64,000 nt of DNA from Silene conica (Eukaryota; Streptophyta; Magnoliopsida; Caryophyllales; Caryophyllaceae). Below the pieces are notes generated by a model. It did not search any database and was not told the DNA's origin. It saw only the letters and a list, made by a program, of their open reading frames with translations. The DNA lies in NCBI GenBank assembly GCA_029255685.2, contig CM055313.2, positions 75,618,641 to 75,682,640 of the forward strand, written 5' to 3'. Both the position numbers and the translations under genes were made by a program. This document shows, one piece after another, positions 46,093 to 57,550 of this stretch (its first letter is position 1; every line of letters begins with the position of its first letter).

Positions 46093-47331
46093 TCATTATG
46101 AAAACCACAAAAACGAAATTCCAACACCCTTATACCGAGACACGACTCTAACCCCTTACAACTACCGTATCACGCCCCCACAACCACCAACAACCACCAG
46201 CCACAATACCTAGAACCACCCTAGGAACTAGTGACCGCCGGCCGTCGAGTCGTCCGTCGCCGGCGAGGAGAACCAGCCCCTTAAACCCGGTCTGGTCCCT
46301 CACCCCGCCATCCAACCAGCCTCCTTAAACAGGCTGTCGACGACTCCCACTAACCAAACCACCACCCGCGACAACTGCCCAGACCACCCCTGACACCAGG
46401 CTACTGACTCATGGTGGTACCACCGTGTCGACCTCCCCCGAGTCAACGGTGGTACCACTCCCAAAACACCACTGTAACCCGTGACACCAGACTCTGCAAT
46501 AACAGAGGACGACCACAGACACGAACACCGCCACAGACGCCACCTTAGCCGCCTAAACCCAACACGACAACCACCATGACACACCCCTGACCACCACCAA
46601 TCTTAAAACGCAACCCCCAGAACAAAAACTAACAAAATTAGACTCGAAATACCGACACAAAACTCTACGTACAAGACTCTGTCTGAAATAGAATTAATTG
46701 GATTGTCTCAGGCGACAAAACCACCACGACTGGTGGTTCCTGGTGACCAACGGCGACCCCTACTGTAGTCCAAACACCACTACTAACGACATAGATTAAG
46801 TTTAGACCAAGACCTGAACTCGCAGCCATGAAATATACACACGAAAGGTTACAGAAAACAACAAGGAAACGCAAAGGAGAAGAAGAACGTGCTGACATAC
46901 CTAGTTTACCCCAATATCGACCACCCTTAGATCGCCTCGTTACCACCGTGAACACTGCCTACCTATCCTTTGTTGTGACGGCTGTGAATGTTTGATGTTT
47001 GAATGAGGATTAGGGTAAATCTTAGGTCTAGAAAGAGTGTTCAAAGATGACGGCAGGAAGGCTGCCTGATAGGGTTTAGGGATTTGTTTTACTCAACTCA
47101 ACCGTGGGCTTGGGTGAGGGCACACATCACGAGGCCCAAACCAACGTGCCATGAGGTCTAGGGATCGATCCCTCACAACAACATAATCGTTGTGCTAGAG
47201 GTCTAGGGATCGAACCCTCACAACAACATAAGTTGCTTAACTACTTAAGACATAGATACTTAAAACCGTAAAACAAACTATCGACACAAAAATAAACTTA
47301 ATTATCAAGACTAAGTTTTCGAGGTATTACA
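45541..47331 (-). other. Unresolved repeat segment with a TGTAATACC end; possible solo LTR
   Basis: The minus strand begins TGTAATACCTCGAAAAC at 47331, a common plant LTR start, and is followed on the plus strand by ATCAA. I could not find the other end or a duplication. It contains a doubled ~42-bp block (47147-47230) with a perfect GGTTCGATCCC (pol III B-box-like) on the minus strand, an AAT array at 46040-46092 and a C-rich stretch at 46140-46600 with no credible coding frame. Confidence 0.3.
46040..46092 (+). repeat. (AAT)n microsatellite
   Basis: About 17 AAT units, nearly perfect. Confidence 0.95.
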
Positions 47332-48969
47332 ATCAATATCTGTGATGCATAGTTAATTTCTTTTCTAAGATTATATGTCATGTTTATATATATATTTAAA
47401 AAAATCCAAAGAAAGTTGTCTTTTTTTATAACAATCAAATCAAATAGTCCATTATTTGTACATGTTGGCTATTTGATAAAAATGATTTTGATATTTTAGA
47501 AATCACGTCTACAATTTATGTTTGTATGTGTACAATTTTATGGCCAATGGTATAAATGAAAACATGAATAAACGTAGCATGGAGGTTCCTCCTGGTCATT
47601 TGTAGTCATGGCGTTTAACAATCATCCAAAATTTACTTCCGTGATCGTAAATTCAGGCCCAGCTGATAAAGGTTGCATGTTTTAGGCATACAATCGCATT
47701 TCTCTTATAATTTAAGAATGTAATGTATGCCTCATTATTGTCGTGAATCTCCATCTAAATGGAGATCGATGTTAATGATTCTGATATCCACATCTTTTAT
47801 AAGAAGTATAATCAAATTTCATAACAAAAAAAATTAAAACGGAATGTTGTTAGAACTAATAAAGAAAAATTTCCGATGGGATGCGAAGATAACAAAAAAA
47901 AAACTTAACATTGAATAACATATTTTCACCTTAAGTAAAATGTTTGAGCAATACTGATGAATAAAAAGATCATGGATTGACCATATTTTTCTAATCTGAC
48001 AGGAGAAGAAAGAAAATCAGTTAGATTAGATTCATAAAAACAATATCAAGAATTATATGAAGAACAAAACAAAAAATTAAAATTAATACAACTGAACGTA
48101 ACAAAATTAAAAGCAGAATAACAAATAAATAAAATAAAATATGTAATGAATAACAAAAATAAAATATGTAATGTTTGGTGCAAGCAACTTATAAGTACGT
48201 ACGTATCAATCTATATATAATGATATAACTCAAGTATTATTTCAATTTGTATACCTCCAAATTCTACTATAAATTTTAAATCTATTCTATTTAGTTTGAA
48301 AAAGTTGGAGACTCGAAAGTGTTTCTAAAAACATAGATACAAACACCATGTATTTATTGCATTATGGCTAGCAGACTACTACCTTGTGAATCTTTGTTCT
48401 ATGTTATATTCATGTGTTTGCATAGGAGACTACAACTACAACCTCTGTAACTATTTAATTTAGGATAAATCTTAAGTGTTTTGCGAAGGTTGAGATTCTC
48501 GAAATATTTCATAAATTTTATCTCTTTTTTTTTTTTTTTTTTTTTTTGAAACCCTTATTATATTCTTCAACCAATCAAGTCGCGCGAAAAAAGCCTCCTT
48601 TAATAATATAGATAGATTTGATTTAATTTGTAATCTGATTGGTTGTATATCTTAATGATATCTTAATGATTTTGATTTCGACAGAAATATGGTAAACGTT
48701 GAATACTTATGGAATATAATCTGATTGGTTGTTATTGATTGTTTCTAGTCATCTATTTCTTAATTTTGATTTTGATTGGTAGGGAATATTTATAGAATAT
48801 TTAATTTGGAATAAAATATTATGGAATATATGACGTGGCATAAGTTAGAGCTTCTGATTGGTCTACAAAACCTTATTTTGTGAGGGTGAATGTGAGTGGG
48901 AGAAAGATTGAACACTGAAACAATACTGCGCCACGTATGCAATTTGACATTTTTCTTTTATAGTAATAA
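47332..48969 (+). other. AT-rich non-coding DNA (Helitron interior and flank)
   Basis: No coding frame. A T-run of about 25 lies at 48523-48547, and a Helitron-like 5' end on the minus strand at 48612. The remainder is unassigned. Confidence 0.5.
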
Positions 48970-49866
48970 GTGAAATTTGTAAATAACCCCCTTTTATGTA
49001 CCATTTTTTACAAATAACCCCCTTTTAAGTTCACTTTTACAAATAACCCCCTTATATATCACTTAAACCTAAAAATCACCCCTTATCGTTAATTATTCTA
49101 ACGATTTTTAAAAACCCGAACTATACACGATATTACGACTTAAATTATATAATATACCTAAATTAGCCTTACTTATAACACTACCCACCCAATAATCACA
49201 CCAATTTATTCCACTATCTCACTTAATCTTAAATTTCAAATCAAAACCTAAACCCTAAACAAATAAGATTAATTTCAAACAAATAATTTCTGACTTTCCC
49301 TCTCGATATGTTGTTTTTTCCTGTGTCTTGTTCAAATTTAAATTTTTGGGGTTTCTACTTCTGATTATATGCTTCATCGTTTCTACTTCTATTGAACAAG
49401 CTTTAATTAAACGCAATACCAGTCCTTAGTCTTTCTTTTAATTTGCTCCAACTCTAAACCTAGCTCCCGCAATTCACATGGTAGTGAGCAGTTTCCTTCC
49501 ACACCCCAGCACCACCATATGGAAAAAATGAGGGAAAAATACAGTGGGCCTTGAGTTTCAGTGTGGATTGATATTTGGTGTTTAGGACTTATGTTTTTAT
49601 TTTAGATTTAAGATTAAGTGAGATAGGGAATAAATTGGTGTATTTGTTGGGGGTAGTGTTATAAGTAAGGGTACTTTAGGTATATCACATAATTTAAGTC
49701 GTAATATCATGTAGAGTTCGGGTTTTATAAAAATCGTTAGAGTAATTAACGATAAGGGGTGATTTTTGGGTTTAAGTGATATTTAAGGGGGTTATTTGTA
49801 AAAGCAGACTTAAAAGGGGTTATTTGTAAAAAATGGTACATAAAAGGGGGTTATTTACAAATTTCA
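48970..49866 (+). mobile_element. MULE-MITE with ~290-bp terminal inverted repeats
   Basis: 897 bp. Ends GTGAAATTTGTAAATAACCC and its complement; inverted arms align for nearly 300 bp each (48970-49265 and 49570-49866). A perfect 9-bp duplication TAGTAATAA flanks it (48961-48969 and 49867-49875). Long arms plus a 9-bp duplication are typical of non-autonomous Mutator-like elements. No ORF. Confidence 0.88.
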
Positions 49867-49875
49867 CTAGTAATA

Positions 49876-51645
49876 ATGATGATTACATTAGCTTCGATAA
49901 TCAATGAAATTACATTATACTTTTGTTTGGCTCATAAAAATCTTTATCGTAACAAATTAAAACCGCATTGCCAAAAAGATTAATAACACTAGTTACAAAT
50001 TAACTCATTAACTTGCAGAAGAAAATATACTCAAAAAAAATTAACAATAAAAAAACGGAGTCATTTTTTGAAAAAACAAATTATTAAAAACCTTTTAAAA
50101 AAAAGAGCCTGGACAATTGGTTTACAAAATATTTTTGTAAAAAAATTGCTAAATAGGAAAAAAATCAAATGCCGTCATTTGAAAATAAAAATATACTCGC
50201 AAAAATTATTAAAATCAATACATTGTTTTAATAAAATATCAGCAAAAATATTGAAATAAATATTAAATATGAAAAGTGTTAAACCTTTTTTACATTTAAT
50301 GAACTTCAAAAACCCAAATTATAAGACTTTGCTCAATACATGGGAAAATCGTTATATAGTGAAGAAAAGGATGATGACGGAGTGGGAAGATAACAAAATT
50401 AGGTTTAATTGTGAAGTGATGCAATGAGGCAATGAGGTGGTGCAGAGTAAGTTTTAGATAGAGTTCGTCAAATGTGAAATTAAGCGTGTTAGTAATAACT
50501 AACCTCTACTTGCACAGATGAGATAGAGTTTTTGTTAATATCAATGCATCTGTTTTCGTCTTACATGTGATAGTTGATTTGTCTTAAATTTAAGACAAAT
50601 ATGTCTATTTTATGGAAATTTGTGTTATTCAATACTCCGTATATAGTATATTGCGTATGTGTGTTATAATCTACAATGATATAAGTACTGTTATACGAAT
50701 TAGGGTCAGAATACAGATTAAAACAAGATTATAAAGCCATTATCTTATGACATTTAGATCATTTAAATTATTTTTTAATCATATCCGTCACATAGATTAC
50801 TTATGTTAGGAAAAAAATATAAAATAATCATTCGTCAATGTAATTTAAATTACTTTAATTATTATTTCAATCATTATATGTAAATATTAAAATCGATCAT
50901 AATTATATTGTGACGTATGTTCTATATTCATGTTTAAATAACCTAGCTTTGACACACTATATTCATATGTAAGCTAACATAACTTTGACCCACCGAGTTG
51001 AGCGGGTTGGACCAAGTTTAGCCCTTAATTAATAGGTCATTTCAGGTCAATCAGGTTCACGTGTTAGTATTTATATGTTTTGGTATTTGACTTTATCGTT
51101 ATAGATCTTTTAAATAGTCGTGCGACTACAACTTGCACATATTCACGTACTTTCATTAAATTATGTTTATCTTCATAAAAACAATTTAAATTACATTTTA
51201 TATTTGTTCATTTTTTCATCATCTTGATTACCATATTATCGAGTATAATATATAATTCTAATTCAATACCTTAAATATGAAAATTTGTAATAAATGATAA
51301 AATGGTTCAAATTTTTATTTTAAACATTCACGGGTCTAATTTCTCATTTTGTACCATCTATGTGTTTGATTAAATGAAATATAAGTTTAACAATTTTTAC
51401 GAATTTGCTATTATTCAAACTCGTGCTATTTGAATTTTGGGTTAATTTTCATACGAACTTTTTTGTTTCATCTTATATAAGTAAAGTTTGTTTTAAAGTC
51501 GTATGAATAACAAGATAATAACAAGATAATGTAAAACTCATGTTTAACTAAGAAGATGACATACATACTACAACAACTACTCGACCATAAGCTAATTGCA
51601 AATAACATTTATAGTTCAAATCTAAACGTATAAGGTGATAATTAA
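49876..51645 (+). other. AT-rich non-coding DNA
   Basis: 1.77 kb with no gene or element ends that I recognise. The short Lys/Asn-rich frame at 50068-50259 is what AT-rich DNA gives by chance. Confidence 0.6.
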
Positions 51646-51703
51646 TCTATATAATAATTTTTAAAAGAGTATACCCGTGCAATTTGCACGGGTTTAAAAC
51701 TAG
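51646..51703 (+). mobile_element. Possible 58-bp terminal-only Helitron
   Basis: Starts A|TCTATATAATAATTT at 51646 and ends with hairpin ACCCGTGCAATTTGCACGGG then TTTAAAACTAG|T at 51703. The 3' end matches the Helitron at 42079, and the 5' end resembles those at 42698 and 48612. If both ends belong together, the element is only two termini joined. The 3' end is clear; the 5' end could be chance. Confidence 0.45.
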
Positions 51704-52595
51704 TTCAATTTAAATCAAATTCTTAACTAACTTAGTTTTCTAAATAATATTTTACCGCAAAACAATTTATCTTTGTCTGTAATTACAATTTTTCATCACC
51801 GAATCGTATTATTTCCCCCTAGCTCGTGTTTCATCTACTATATTCTTCATCTATAATTTAACAAAAGCGGAAATTTAATACAATCAGAGGTGAAGTCGTG
51901 AAGAAGACACTAAAGAAATCGGTCAGTTTGGATCAATTGTCGACTTACTTGACAAATTTGCTAACGCACATGGCCACAATCTCACTTAACTAAAGAATTT
52001 AAGTCATCTTTTATAATTGGTGATGTGCGCGCACCATATAAATTTGATCATATTTATGATCCAATATCCAAATGCATAGACGGGTCCAAGGGGTCCGTGG
52101 AGGCAGGTACCCCACATGAAGTTTCAAGAATAAATTTTTTCCAGTATTTATAATAGACACTAAGTCAATGACCTACAAGTAACTTGTCAAGTTCTAAATC
52201 ATTGAACCACTTATATTTATTGTTAATTTACGTATTAAAATGTATTATATTCTATGAAAAAGATATTATTTTTCATATACTTAGAATTTACATTATTTTA
52301 GAGAAAACGCTATTTTTTTGGAAAATGATATTTTTAGGACCAATTATATTTTCATTATTCTACTTACACAATAACTAATTTAGGAAAAAAAAACTCAAAA
52401 ATATAAAAATATAGTCTTAAATGTGCTTAGATAACACGTCAAAAAAACAAAATTTGTGCCTTCTTTGCACTAAATTTCTTCATCAGCCACTGTCCAAATG
52501 GAAGGATCAGAGGGACTTTTCTGTTTTGATGAGCAGCTTCAATCTGCTAAAATTTTTGCACTATTAACGCACTGAACCCTCATGGTTATGATAAT
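51704..52595 (+). other. AT-rich non-coding DNA
   Basis: No coding frame or element ends recognised. Confidence 0.5.
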
Positions 52596-52609
52596 AATAT
52601 TGCAATTAA

Positions 52610-52846
52610 ATCAAGTGGCGTGTTAGTCCAGTGGTAGTTGTGTTTTAACCTTGAAGCTTGCAAAAATGCAGGAGTTGAGAACTTGCAACTTGCAGAAATG
52701 CAGGAGTTTAGAGGTCCTAGGGTCGATTACCAGCTGGTGCGATGACCAATAGACCACTACTGCCCCCGAATGGGGTGACTTACATGGTCCATATGGTACT
52801 GCGGGAATGCATGTGCTCGGGGGAATCAACCCCCTCGTCATAAAAA
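52610..52846 (+). mobile_element. tRNA-derived SINE
   Basis: 237 bp. An A-box-like segment TTAGTCCAGTGGTAGT near the 5' end and a B-box-like GGGTCGATTACC about 100 bp further mark a pol III promoter of tRNA origin. A tRNA-unrelated body and an A-rich tail follow. A 14-bp duplication AATATTGCAATTAA flanks it exactly (52596-52609 and 52847-52860). Between the two boxes is a ~26-bp tandem duplication containing TGCAGGAGTT. It is not a working tRNA gene: no acceptor or anticodon arms fold. Confidence 0.85.
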
Positions 52847-52953
52847 AATATTGCAATTAATTAATTATTCAGTTTTTATTTCCTAAACTACCTTTTTTCT
52901 TTTAATAAGTTTGAAATTCAAAACTTAAAAGAGGAAAGTGAACATACAAAAAT

Positions 52954-53975
52954 TATTTTACATGGTAACCCTGTATTTTTTCAAATTCTACGTGGTAACC
53001 CTATTTTTCAGATACCACACGTGGTAACCCTCAACTTTGTTAATACGTATTGCCGTGACCCTTAACTTTTATTCCGTTAGTTTTGTCCGTTAAGTATGTG
53101 ACGTGGTCAATTGAATTTTGTGATTTTCTATAAGGTAACCCTATATTTTTAAAAATTCTACAACATAACCTTACTTTTTCTACAAATCAGATGTGTATAA
53201 AAACATAATCCCCTAATCATCTTATTTTTACAATTTTGCTTGATTACACCCAAATTGTCAAAGCCCTTCAATAAATCGAGTTTTGAAATAAAACTTCAAT
53301 AAAAACGTTCTTCGATATCAATAAAAACTCTCAATAAAATATTCTAAATACCATAGTAAACGTACTATATATCGAGCATTATAATAATCAATCACAAATT
53401 CAATTCATAGCGGTAATCTAATTAAGAAAACTTTCGATTTTAAAATCTCAACATATATCCCAAAGCTAAAAATGCGAAAATGTTGTAAACGCAATAATGA
53501 CTTCAATTGTTCGACATATTCACACAGTAAAATTGGGTACAATTGAGGAGTAGATACTTATTTGTAAACATTGGTGGATTTCTTTGTAAATTATTGAACC
53601 CGATGTTTGGAGATTTATGGTAATGATACTTTGAAGAGATGATGATATTGAGAGTTGACATTATTTTGAATAATCGAGTGAAAAACATGTTAATAATAAT
53701 AAATTGAGGAAACAAGGGAGTATTTTTAAGATTATTTCTTTTGTAAAAAAAACAAATAGGGTTATTTTGTAGGATACAACAAACAGAGGGTTACCTGGTA
53801 GAAAATCTCAAAATTCAATTGACCACGTCACATACTTAACGGACAAAACTAACGGAATAAAAATTAAGGGTCACGGCAATACATATTAACAAAGTTGAGG
53901 GTTACCACGTGTGCTCACTGAAAAGTAGGGTTACCACGTAGAATTTGAAAAAATACAGGGTTACCATGTAGAATA
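52954..53975 (+). mobile_element. Long-TIR non-autonomous element, probably Mutator-like
   Basis: About 1.02 kb. The outer ~200 bp of each side are inverted copies, sharing TACATGGTAACCCTGTATTT, GTTAGTTTTGTCCGTTAAGT and GTGACGTGGTCAATTGAATT. Each arm starts with three spaced GTGGTAACCCT repeats. No ORF; the centre is AT-rich. A clear 9-bp duplication was not found, so class and outer bases are tentative. Confidence 0.65.
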
Positions 53976-54118
53976 ACCCAAAAATTTACTTTAATTTGGC
54001 TCTCAGTTTAAGTGTCGCCCGACAATGTATCTCATTATTCAACTAGATTTGGGTTAACCACCCGGTTTCAACTTTCAATAGCTCTTGAATGATATTCTAT
54101 ACAAAGTGTGCAGATGAC

Positions 54119-54790
54119 GCTGAGCCAAAAACATCCGATACGATTTTTTTCCGAATCCGATCCGAAATCCGAAAATAAAAATCCGAATATATGGATACCG
54201 TTTAAATTAGATATCCGATCCGGTTTTTTTCCGATTAAACTGGATCGAATGTGGATTGTGATTTTCTCAAAACCGGATATTCGAATCCGATCCGAATTTT
54301 TTTTAAAAAAAACAAGGAAAACTGGTCGAAAAGCTTCTTATGACTTGACAATTCCCAATCTTGGTAATCTTAAAAGGATATTGTTTCCATAGATTTTATG
54401 TGTTTGTAATTTGTTTCTTGATATATTCGTGTACAACTAACTGAGCGTTAAAAAGTTCGATAAATCTTTACGATGATAATATTAAGGGAGTGAGAAATTT
54501 GTTAAGTAAAAACAATTTGAATGGTGTTAGAGAAACCAAATACAAAGAAAGACGGGATAAATAACCATATATATAACCCATCAAATGGAGATTGACCAAA
54601 AAAAGTGAATTAAAATGTAAAGTGAATTAGATCCAGTTTCCGAAATCTGGATATCCAGATATTCGGATTCCGGATTTCTAGATATCCGAATTATTCGGAT
54701 CGGATCTGGATCCCTAAAATTTAACATTTTAAAACTGGATATCCGATCCAATTTTAAAATCTGGATTGGATATCTGGTTTTGCTCAACCC
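54119..54790 (+). repeat. Fold-back repeat rich in GATATCCGATCC motifs
   Basis: Left arm (54119-54345) and right arm (54600-54790) are imperfect inverted copies built of ATCCGATCC / GGATCGGAT units. The outermost bases GCTGAGCCAAAAAC and GTTTTGCTCAAC also pair. No ORF and no clear target duplication. Confidence 0.55.
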
Positions 54791-54985
54791 TAGAGATAAG
54801 TGGCCACATAGGGTTAACTTGCCATAATCCTCTTTAAGCTTTGAATATCAAAAATTTACTCCATTAAAACAAAGACTAATAATCTGTGATGCAATTCATT
54901 CAAACTTAAGAATAACATTATAAATGACATTTACAACAAGCTGTTAGAGGCCTAGATTGTTTAACGATGGTATGCCTATCACATA

Positions 54986-55243
54986 CTCCCTCCGTTCGAT
55001 TCCACTTGACAGGTTTGCTTTTTCACGTTTGCCAACGCACGTTTTACATGTTAAATATCTTTAGCTACGTAGTTGCAAAAATTATAAAAGTTAGATATTT
55101 TTAATGTACTCGTAAAGACGAATCAAACAAGACCCCACATGAATATGTTTTCTCTTACGTATTAGGAGAAAATTGAGATTAAATGTCCACTTGTGAATAG
55201 TGTACAAAAAGCAAACCTGTTATGTGGAATTGAACGGAGGGAG
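54986..55243 (+). mobile_element. Stowaway MITE
   Basis: 258 bp. Ends CTCCCTCCGTTCGATTCCAC and its complement pair over more than 35 bp; TA on both sides (54984-54985 and 55244-55245). Confidence 0.92.
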
Positions 55244-55449
55244 TAGTAATTTACATTTAGGATGGAGTTAGCGTGATATTAGTTGAAACAATCTACTTCA
55301 GTAGTATCTTATTGGTTTTGAAAAAAAATCATGGACAACATCAGTAATATCTTACCAGATGATTTACCTATATGAATCTCAAAGTACATTTTCTTAATGT
55401 TGTCATTGGTTACTAGCCTATTCATATACCAATGTGCATGTGTCTCTAC

Positions 55450-55695
55450 CATATAAGTTTAGGGTTTGTGTGTAATTGTTTTCTTATTTATGAATGAGAG
55501 GGTATATACATATATATAGTAGCACACATGATATACTGTTTCCTAATTGCAAAGGTATTTTGATATATGCAAAATATAAACTTTCCAAAGTTACATTATT
55601 CACATAATCAAGTATCTTTGATTGTAGATGAGTCTTGGTATGAGGATCTTTCGTTTGATTCCATTGTGTTATATGAAAGATTTGCTTAATTGGGG
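55450..55695 (-). repeat. 3' LTR of the Ale-like element
   Basis: About 246 bp, paired with 59940-60186. Boundaries good to roughly 10 bp. Confidence 0.75.
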
Positions 55696-57330
55696 TAAAT
55701 ATGGTTGATACGCCCCTGCAAGATGGACGTCCTTGGGAGGAGACCAATCTTGGATCGCAGTTCTTGGTAGTGAGTCTTGTGGAGGGGCTTGGTGAGGAGG
55801 TCAGCTAGTTGATCTCTGCTGGTGATATGTTGTAGTGGAACTTGTCCTTTTTTAAGTTCTTCTTTGACGAAGTGAAATGAGAGTACCATGTGTTTCATAC
55901 GAGAATGAAACACAAGGTTTTTTGCATATAAGGTGGCAGAGATGTTGTCACAAAACATAGCCGGAGCTTCAGTTACGGTGACGTGCAGTTCGTGGAGTAG
56001 ATTGTGAAGCTAGATTGTTTCAGTGGTGACGGATGCGATGGCTCGAAATTCAGCTTCAGTTGTAGAAAAAGCTAGACCTCGTTGCTTTTTGGAGGACCAG
56101 GAGATGGGATTTCGGCCTAGGTAAATGATATAACCAGTTGTAGATCCATAGTTGTCCTTATCACCTGCGTGATCTGCATCACAAAAGGCATGAAGACGAA
56201 AGGGGGAGTCACGATAGAGTTGGATGCCAGAGGTTTGGGTTCCTTGCAAGTAGCGAAGGAGGTGTTTTAGGGCAATCCAATGGTTGTTGGTTGGATAGTG
56301 GAGGAATTGTGCAAGTCGGTTTATGGTGAAGACGATGCCAGGCCTAGTGAGGGAGATGTATTGTAGACTACCAACAATCGCACGATAATTAGATTGATCA
56401 TGAATGGGATGGTGATTTTCACGTGTGAGAGGAGGAAAAGTGGGCATTGGTATGGTGTTTGGTTTGGCATCTCTCATTTTGTGTTTGGTTAGTAGATCAT
56501 GTATATACTTACATTGGTTTAGGTGGAAGCCAAGTTTGTTGGGTGTGACTTCGATGCCCAAGAAGTAGGATAGAGCGCCGAGGTTTTGAGTGAGAAACGT
56601 TGAGATAGTTGATCAATGAAGTAGCTTATTTGAGGTCGGTGTGGTCCTGTGATGATAATGTCATAATTAAACAAAAATTAGCATGTAAATGTATGTGGTT
56701 TTGGTGTGTAGGATGAATAAGGATGAGTCAGAAACAGATTGTTTGAAACCGTAGTTAAGGAGATATGTTTTTAATTCAGTGTACCAAGCTCGAGGAGCTT
56801 GTTTGAGACCGTAGATTACTATGGTTAATTTGCATACGTGATTAGCGTGGTTTGATCAATAAACCCGGGTGGTTGAGTCATAAAGACATCATCAGTGAGA
56901 GTGCCTTGAAGGAAGGCATTGTTGACGTCGAGTTGTCTCGGGGGCCAGGATTTGGTGACGGCCATGGAGAGTATAAGTCAAACTATGGTAGGTTTTATCA
57001 TTGGACTGAAGATTTCGGTGTAGTCGATGTCAGGTCGTTGATGGAAGCCTTTTGCGACAAGGCGGGCCTTGTGTTGTTTGAGAGTTCCATCGGGGTTGTA
57101 TTTGTTTCTAAAAACCCATTTGCAGCCGATAACATTTTGAGAGGAGATGCGAGGAACAAGAATCCAGGTACGATTTTTTTGGTGAGAGCAGTGAATTCTT
57201 CTTGCATAGTTGTGTGCCAATGAAGAAGAATGAATGCTTGTTTGACTGTATTTGGGAGGTTTTCAGCGGTGGAGGTGAGGTGAGCGAGGTTGGCGTAGCG
57301 AGGATTGGGTTTGCGAATGTTATTGTCCAA
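55686..57330 (-). pseudogene. RT and RNase H of the Ale-like element
   Basis: Pieces on the minus strand: 56978-57330 (RT start with [20 protein letters not shown] and FSPMI), a stop-ridden stretch at 56560-56980 in which the catalytic YVDD box is damaged (the second D-I-I-I-T-G remains at about 56650), 56010-56561 (connection and RNase H with LHAFCDADHAGDKDN and SWSSKKQRGLAFSTTEAEF) and 55686-55958 (RNase H tail with FCDNISATLYAKN, ADLLTKPLHK). Multiple frameshifts and stops. No product is possible. Confidence 0.85.
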
Positions 57331-57550
57331 GCGAGTGATGACTGTGCGAGAGGGAGGTGGATGGGCAAAAGTCTGGCAGGGAGTACAAGAATCAAGAGGA
57401 ATGAGAGTGTTGGAGTCAGATGTGGTCGTTGTAGATGGAGGAGGTTGGTTGGTGGTGATGGTGGTTGGGGTAGGAGCGGTGTTTGATGTGGGTTGTTGTC
57501 GCCTGGAGTAGACAAGGGGTATGGTGCGAGGTGAGGATTGGGAGGGGCAG

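Larger units (their letters stand above)
43055..48612 (-). mobile_element. Helitron relic with helicase fragment
   Basis: The minus-strand 3' end has a hairpin CCCCGTGATTTTTCACGGG then TGTTACACTAG|T at 43055. A likely 5' end is A|TCTATATTATTAAAGGAGGC at 48612. Between them lies a broken Pif1-type helicase C-terminus in the same orientation, close to the 3' end as expected. Other insertions lie inside (44905-47331), so the outer boundary at 48612 is less certain than the 3' end. Confidence 0.5.

Noticed and set aside
46300-46955. Two minus-strand frames of about 95 codons in a C-rich patch
   Set aside because: Composition-driven open frames without recognisable domains, inside repeat DNA.
50068-50259. 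63-codon Lys-rich frame
   Set aside because: A-rich DNA yields such frames by chance; no start context, domain or neighbours.
52615-52735. tRNA gene
   Set aside because: A- and B-box-like sequences are present, but no cloverleaf folds, the boxes are too far apart, and an A-tail and 14-bp duplication mark a SINE.
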